From positions 1 to 16,327 of the forward strand of contig JBOGEN010000108.1 of assembly GCA_050743265.1 (NCBI GenBank): 16,327 nucleotides of DNA. Direction: 5' to 3'. Shown here piece by piece: positions 14,770-16,327 of the stretch. The notes beneath the pieces were generated by a model. It searched no databases. It had not been told where the DNA came from and saw only the letters and a list, made by a program, of their open reading frames with translations. Numbering within the stretch: the first letter of the stretch is position 1; every line of letters begins with the position of its first letter. This DNA comes from JBOGEN01 sp050743265 (lineage in GTDB: Bacteria > Actinomycetota > Actinomycetes > JBOGEN01). The translations under genes were made by a program, and so were the position numbers.

Positions 14770-15297
14770 ATGAGCGAGGAGGCGGCACGGCGGCCGGAGA
14801 CCTGCATCCGCCCGATGGAGACCCACGACTGGCCTGCCGTCTCCGCGATCTACGCCGAGGGCATCGCCACCGGTGACGCGACGTTCGAGACCGAGGTCCC
14901 GTCGTGGGCGGCGTTCGACGCGGACAGGCTGCACGGTCTCCGGCTGGTCGCGGAGCGCCCCTCCGGCGAGCTCGTCGCCTGGGCAGCGGTGAGCGCCACG
15001 TCGTCCCGTCCGGTCTACGCCGGGGTCGGGGAGCACAGCATCTACGTGGGCGAACAGGCCCGCGGCCGTGGGGTGGGCCGGTTGCTTCTGGACGCGATCG
15101 TCCGGGCCAGCGAGGACGCGGGCATCTGGACGCTGCAGACACGGATCTTCCCGGAGAACGAGGCGAGCATCGCGCTACACCTGCGCTGCGGCTTCCGTGT
15201 GGTGGGGACCCAGGAGCGGCTGGGTTGCATGGGCGGGCGCTGGCGCGACGTCGTCGTCCTGGAGCGCCGCAGCGACCGGGCCGGGGTCGCCTCCTGA
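14770..15297 (+). CDS. GNAT N-acetyltransferase, phosphinothricin/methionine-sulfoximine type
   Basis: A 175-residue GNAT-fold enzyme that transfers acetyl from acetyl-CoA to an amino group. The opening IRPMETHDWPAVSAIY (13-28), the substrate-side GDATFETEVPS (35-45) and the C-terminal GFRVVGTQERLG segment (141-152) are typical of the PAT/MddA/YncA subgroup, which acetylates phosphinothricin, methionine sulfoximine or methionine sulfone. The acetyl-CoA pyrophosphate loop is QARGRGVG (96-103). In housekeeping contexts such enzymes probably detoxify amino-acid analogues; herbicide resistance should not be assumed. I chose ATG 14770 over an upstream in-frame ATG at 14695 because the domain begins right after it, the upstream stretch is intergenic in character and would overlap the divergent gene, and a -10 box lies seven bases ahead. 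The 3' end includes a partly duplicated sequence across the stop codon. Confidence 0.9.
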   Translation: MSEEAARRPETCIRPMETHDWPAVSAIYAEGIATGDATFETEVPSWAAFDADRLHGLRLVAERPSGELVAWAAVSATSSRPVYAGVGEHSIYVGEQARGRGVGRLLLDAIVRASEDAGIWTLQTRIFPENEASIALHLRCGFRVVGTQERLGCMGGRWRDVVVLERRSDRAGVAS

Positions 15298-15327
15298 CCT
15301 GCGACAGGCCGGGATCGTCTCCTGACC
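15272..15327. repeat. Imperfect tandem duplication across the acetyltransferase stop codon
   Basis: About 27-28 bases beginning GCGAC and ending CTCCTGACC occur twice, at 15272-15299 and 15301-15327, with a few substitutions and a small length difference. The first copy encodes the last residues and the TGA of the acetyltransferase. CCTGACCTGCG appears again at 15339-15349. The duplication is noncoding on the second side. Confidence 0.6.
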
Positions 15328-15343
15328 ATCGACTGGCCCCTGA

Positions 15344-15375
15344 CCTGCGGCTCCGGCCGTGTCCTCCGGCGCAGG
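15344..15375 (+). terminator. Hairpin between the acetyltransferase gene and guaB1
   Basis: CCTGCG (15344-15349) pairs with CGCAGG (15370-15375), and an inner CCGG/CCGG pair (15353-15356 with 15366-15369) continues the stem after a three-base bulge, leaving a nine-base loop. No T tract follows. Its position suggests termination of the acetyltransferase transcript before the guaB1 promoter. Confidence 0.4.
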
Positions 15376-15396
15376 GTTGGCTCCCGTGACCGTACG

Positions 15397-15402
15397 TAGG
15401 AT
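15397..15402 (+). promoter_or_regulatory. -10 box for guaB1
   Basis: TAGGAT lies nine bases before GTG 15412, giving a predicted start of transcription near 15409 and almost no leader. GGAG is present but only two bases from the GTG, too close for normal ribosome binding. TTGGCT at 15377 is -35-like but the spacer of 14 is short. Confidence 0.5.
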
Positions 15403-15411
15403 CGTGGAGCC

Positions 15412-16327
15412 GTGAGACTCCTCCACGAGCCGTCGCCCTCGTACGACCTGACCTACGACGACGTGTTCATGCTTCCCAGCCGCTCCGCGGTGACGTCCCG
15501 CCTGGACGTGGACCTCTCCACCGCGGACGGAAGCGGTACGACGCTCCCGGTCGTGGTCGCCAACATGACCGCGGTGGCGGGCCGGCGGATGGCCGAGACC
15601 GTCGCCCGGCGCGGCGGCCTCGCGGTGATCCCGCAGGACATCCCGCTCGAGGTCGTCGCGGACGTCGTGACCTGGGTGAAGCACCGCCACCTCGTCCACG
15701 ACACGGCGCTCACGCTCGGCCCGACCGACACCGTGGGGGCCGCGCTCAACCTGCTGCCCAAGCGCGCGCACGGCGCGGTCGTCGTGGTCGAGGCGGGTCG
15801 CGCGCGCGGTGTGGTGACCGAGCACGACTGCACCGGCGTCGACCGCTTCACCCAGCTCGAGCGCGTGATGTCGACCGACCTGGTGACGCTGCACGAGGGG
15901 ACCGACCCCGAGGCCGCGTTCGGCGTGCTGCACGACGCCCGCCGTCGCGTCGGCCCGGTGGTGGACGACCAGGGACGGCTGCTCGGGATCCTCACCAGGA
16001 CGGGAGCGCTCCGCGCGAGCCTGTACACCCCTGCGCTCGACCCGGCCGGACGGCTTCGGGTGGGAGCGGCCATCGGCATCAGCGGGGACGCCGCCACCAA
16101 GGCCAAGGGCCTGCTCGAGGCCGGTGCCGACGTGCTCGTGGTCGACACCGCCCACGGCCACCAGGACCGCATGGTCGAGGCGCTCCGCGCCGTCCGCGCG
16201 CTCGACCCGCCCGTGCCGGTCGCGGCCGGCAACGTGGTGTCCCCCGAGGGCGTCCGCGACCTCGTGGACGCGGGCGCGGACATCGTCAAGGTCGGCGTCG
16301 GTCCCGGCGCGATGTGTACGACCCGCA
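15412..16327 (+). CDS. guaB1: GuaB1 family IMP dehydrogenase-related protein, probable GMP reductase (3' end outside window)
   Basis: The first 305 codons of a protein of about 480. The N-terminus SYDLTYDDVFMLPSRS (10-25) and LDVDLSTADGSGTTLPVVVA (31-50) match actinobacterial GuaB1 closely. Residues about 95-205 are a pair of CBS domains. The barrel resumes with AAIGIS (219-224), VDTAHGH (244-250) and AAGNVVSPEG (271-280), and the window ends in the catalytic loop GVGPGAMCTTR, with Cys302 as the nucleophile that attacks the purine C2. GuaB1 is a paralogue of true IMP dehydrogenase GuaB2; a mycobacterial GuaB1 has been shown to act as a GMP reductase (GMP to IMP), so salvage rather than de novo GMP synthesis is likely. 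GTG 15412 is the only start consistent with the conserved N-terminus. Confidence 0.95.
   Translation, partial: MRLLHEPSPSYDLTYDDVFMLPSRSAVTSRLDVDLSTADGSGTTLPVVVANMTAVAGRRMAETVARRGGLAVIPQDIPLEVVADVVTWVKHRHLVHDTALTLGPTDTVGAALNLLPKRAHGAVVVVEAGRARGVVTEHDCTGVDRFTQLERVMSTDLVTLHEGTDPEAAFGVLHDARRRVGPVVDDQGRLLGILTRTGALRASLYTPALDPAGRLRVGAAIGISGDAATKAKGLLEAGADVLVVDTAHGHQDRMVEALRAVRALDPPVPVAAGNVVSPEGVRDLVDAGADIVKVGVGPGAMCTTR

Noticed and set aside
15175..16161. A 328-codon minus-strand open frame opposite guaB1
   Set aside because: The plus strand encodes clear GuaB1 motifs through the catalytic Cys loop; the antisense product is His/Gly/Val-rich with no family resemblance.

Overview
The window is chromosomal DNA of very high G+C content (about 70-75% by eye), with strongly G/C-ending codons and tight gene packing. 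GuaB1, FprA, a FadR-type GntR regulator, TAnnnT/TAGGAT -10 boxes and several apparently leaderless starts together suggest an actinobacterium. A Micrococcales relative such as Cellulomonas or Promicromonospora is my guess; the sequence does not prove the genus. There are eleven protein genes, two of them cut by the window edges. I see no RNA gene, insertion sequence, phage gene or CRISPR array.

Region 1 (1-6987) is a carbon-acid catabolic locus. Five minus-strand genes overlap or nearly abut in the order of transcription: a fumarylacetoacetase-fold 2-keto-3-deoxy-pentonate dehydratase (6081-5149), 2-oxoglutarate semialdehyde dehydrogenase (5152-3632), a LarA-like nickel-pincer isomerase homologue (3635-2313), lutA (2331-1462) and lutB (1465 to beyond base 1). 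A GntR/FCD regulator (6199-6987) is divergently transcribed. The 117-bp gap between them holds a perfect 14-bp palindrome overlapping candidate -10 boxes on both strands. The first two enzymes form the lower half of the Weimberg-type oxidative pentose route (2-keto-3-deoxypentonate to 2,5-dioxopentanoate to 2-oxoglutarate). LutA/LutB belong to the iron-sulfur lactate oxidation complex. The LarA homologue links them as a presumed 2-hydroxyacid racemase or epimerase. This combination is the most unusual system in the window.

Region 2 (7035-9209) is housekeeping: fprA (ferredoxin/adrenodoxin-type NADP reductase, plus strand) converges with xthA (exonuclease III family, minus strand), with a hairpin between them.

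Region 3 (9246-14707, minus strand) holds a group II pyridoxal-phosphate decarboxylase of the aromatic-amino-acid type, then a 1298-residue multisensor protein (GAF-PAS-GAF-PAS-GAF-GAF-PP2C/SpoIIE). In the decarboxylase the catalytic-loop tyrosine is replaced by phenylalanine, a change known in plant enzymes to convert decarboxylases into aldehyde synthases. A hairpin and a low-GC stretch separate the two genes.

Region 4 (14770-16327, plus strand) holds a phosphinothricin/methionine-sulfoximine-type GNAT acetyltransferase with a leaderless-type start, then guaB1 (an IMP-dehydrogenase-related enzyme, probably a GMP reductase), truncated by the window end just after its catalytic cysteine.
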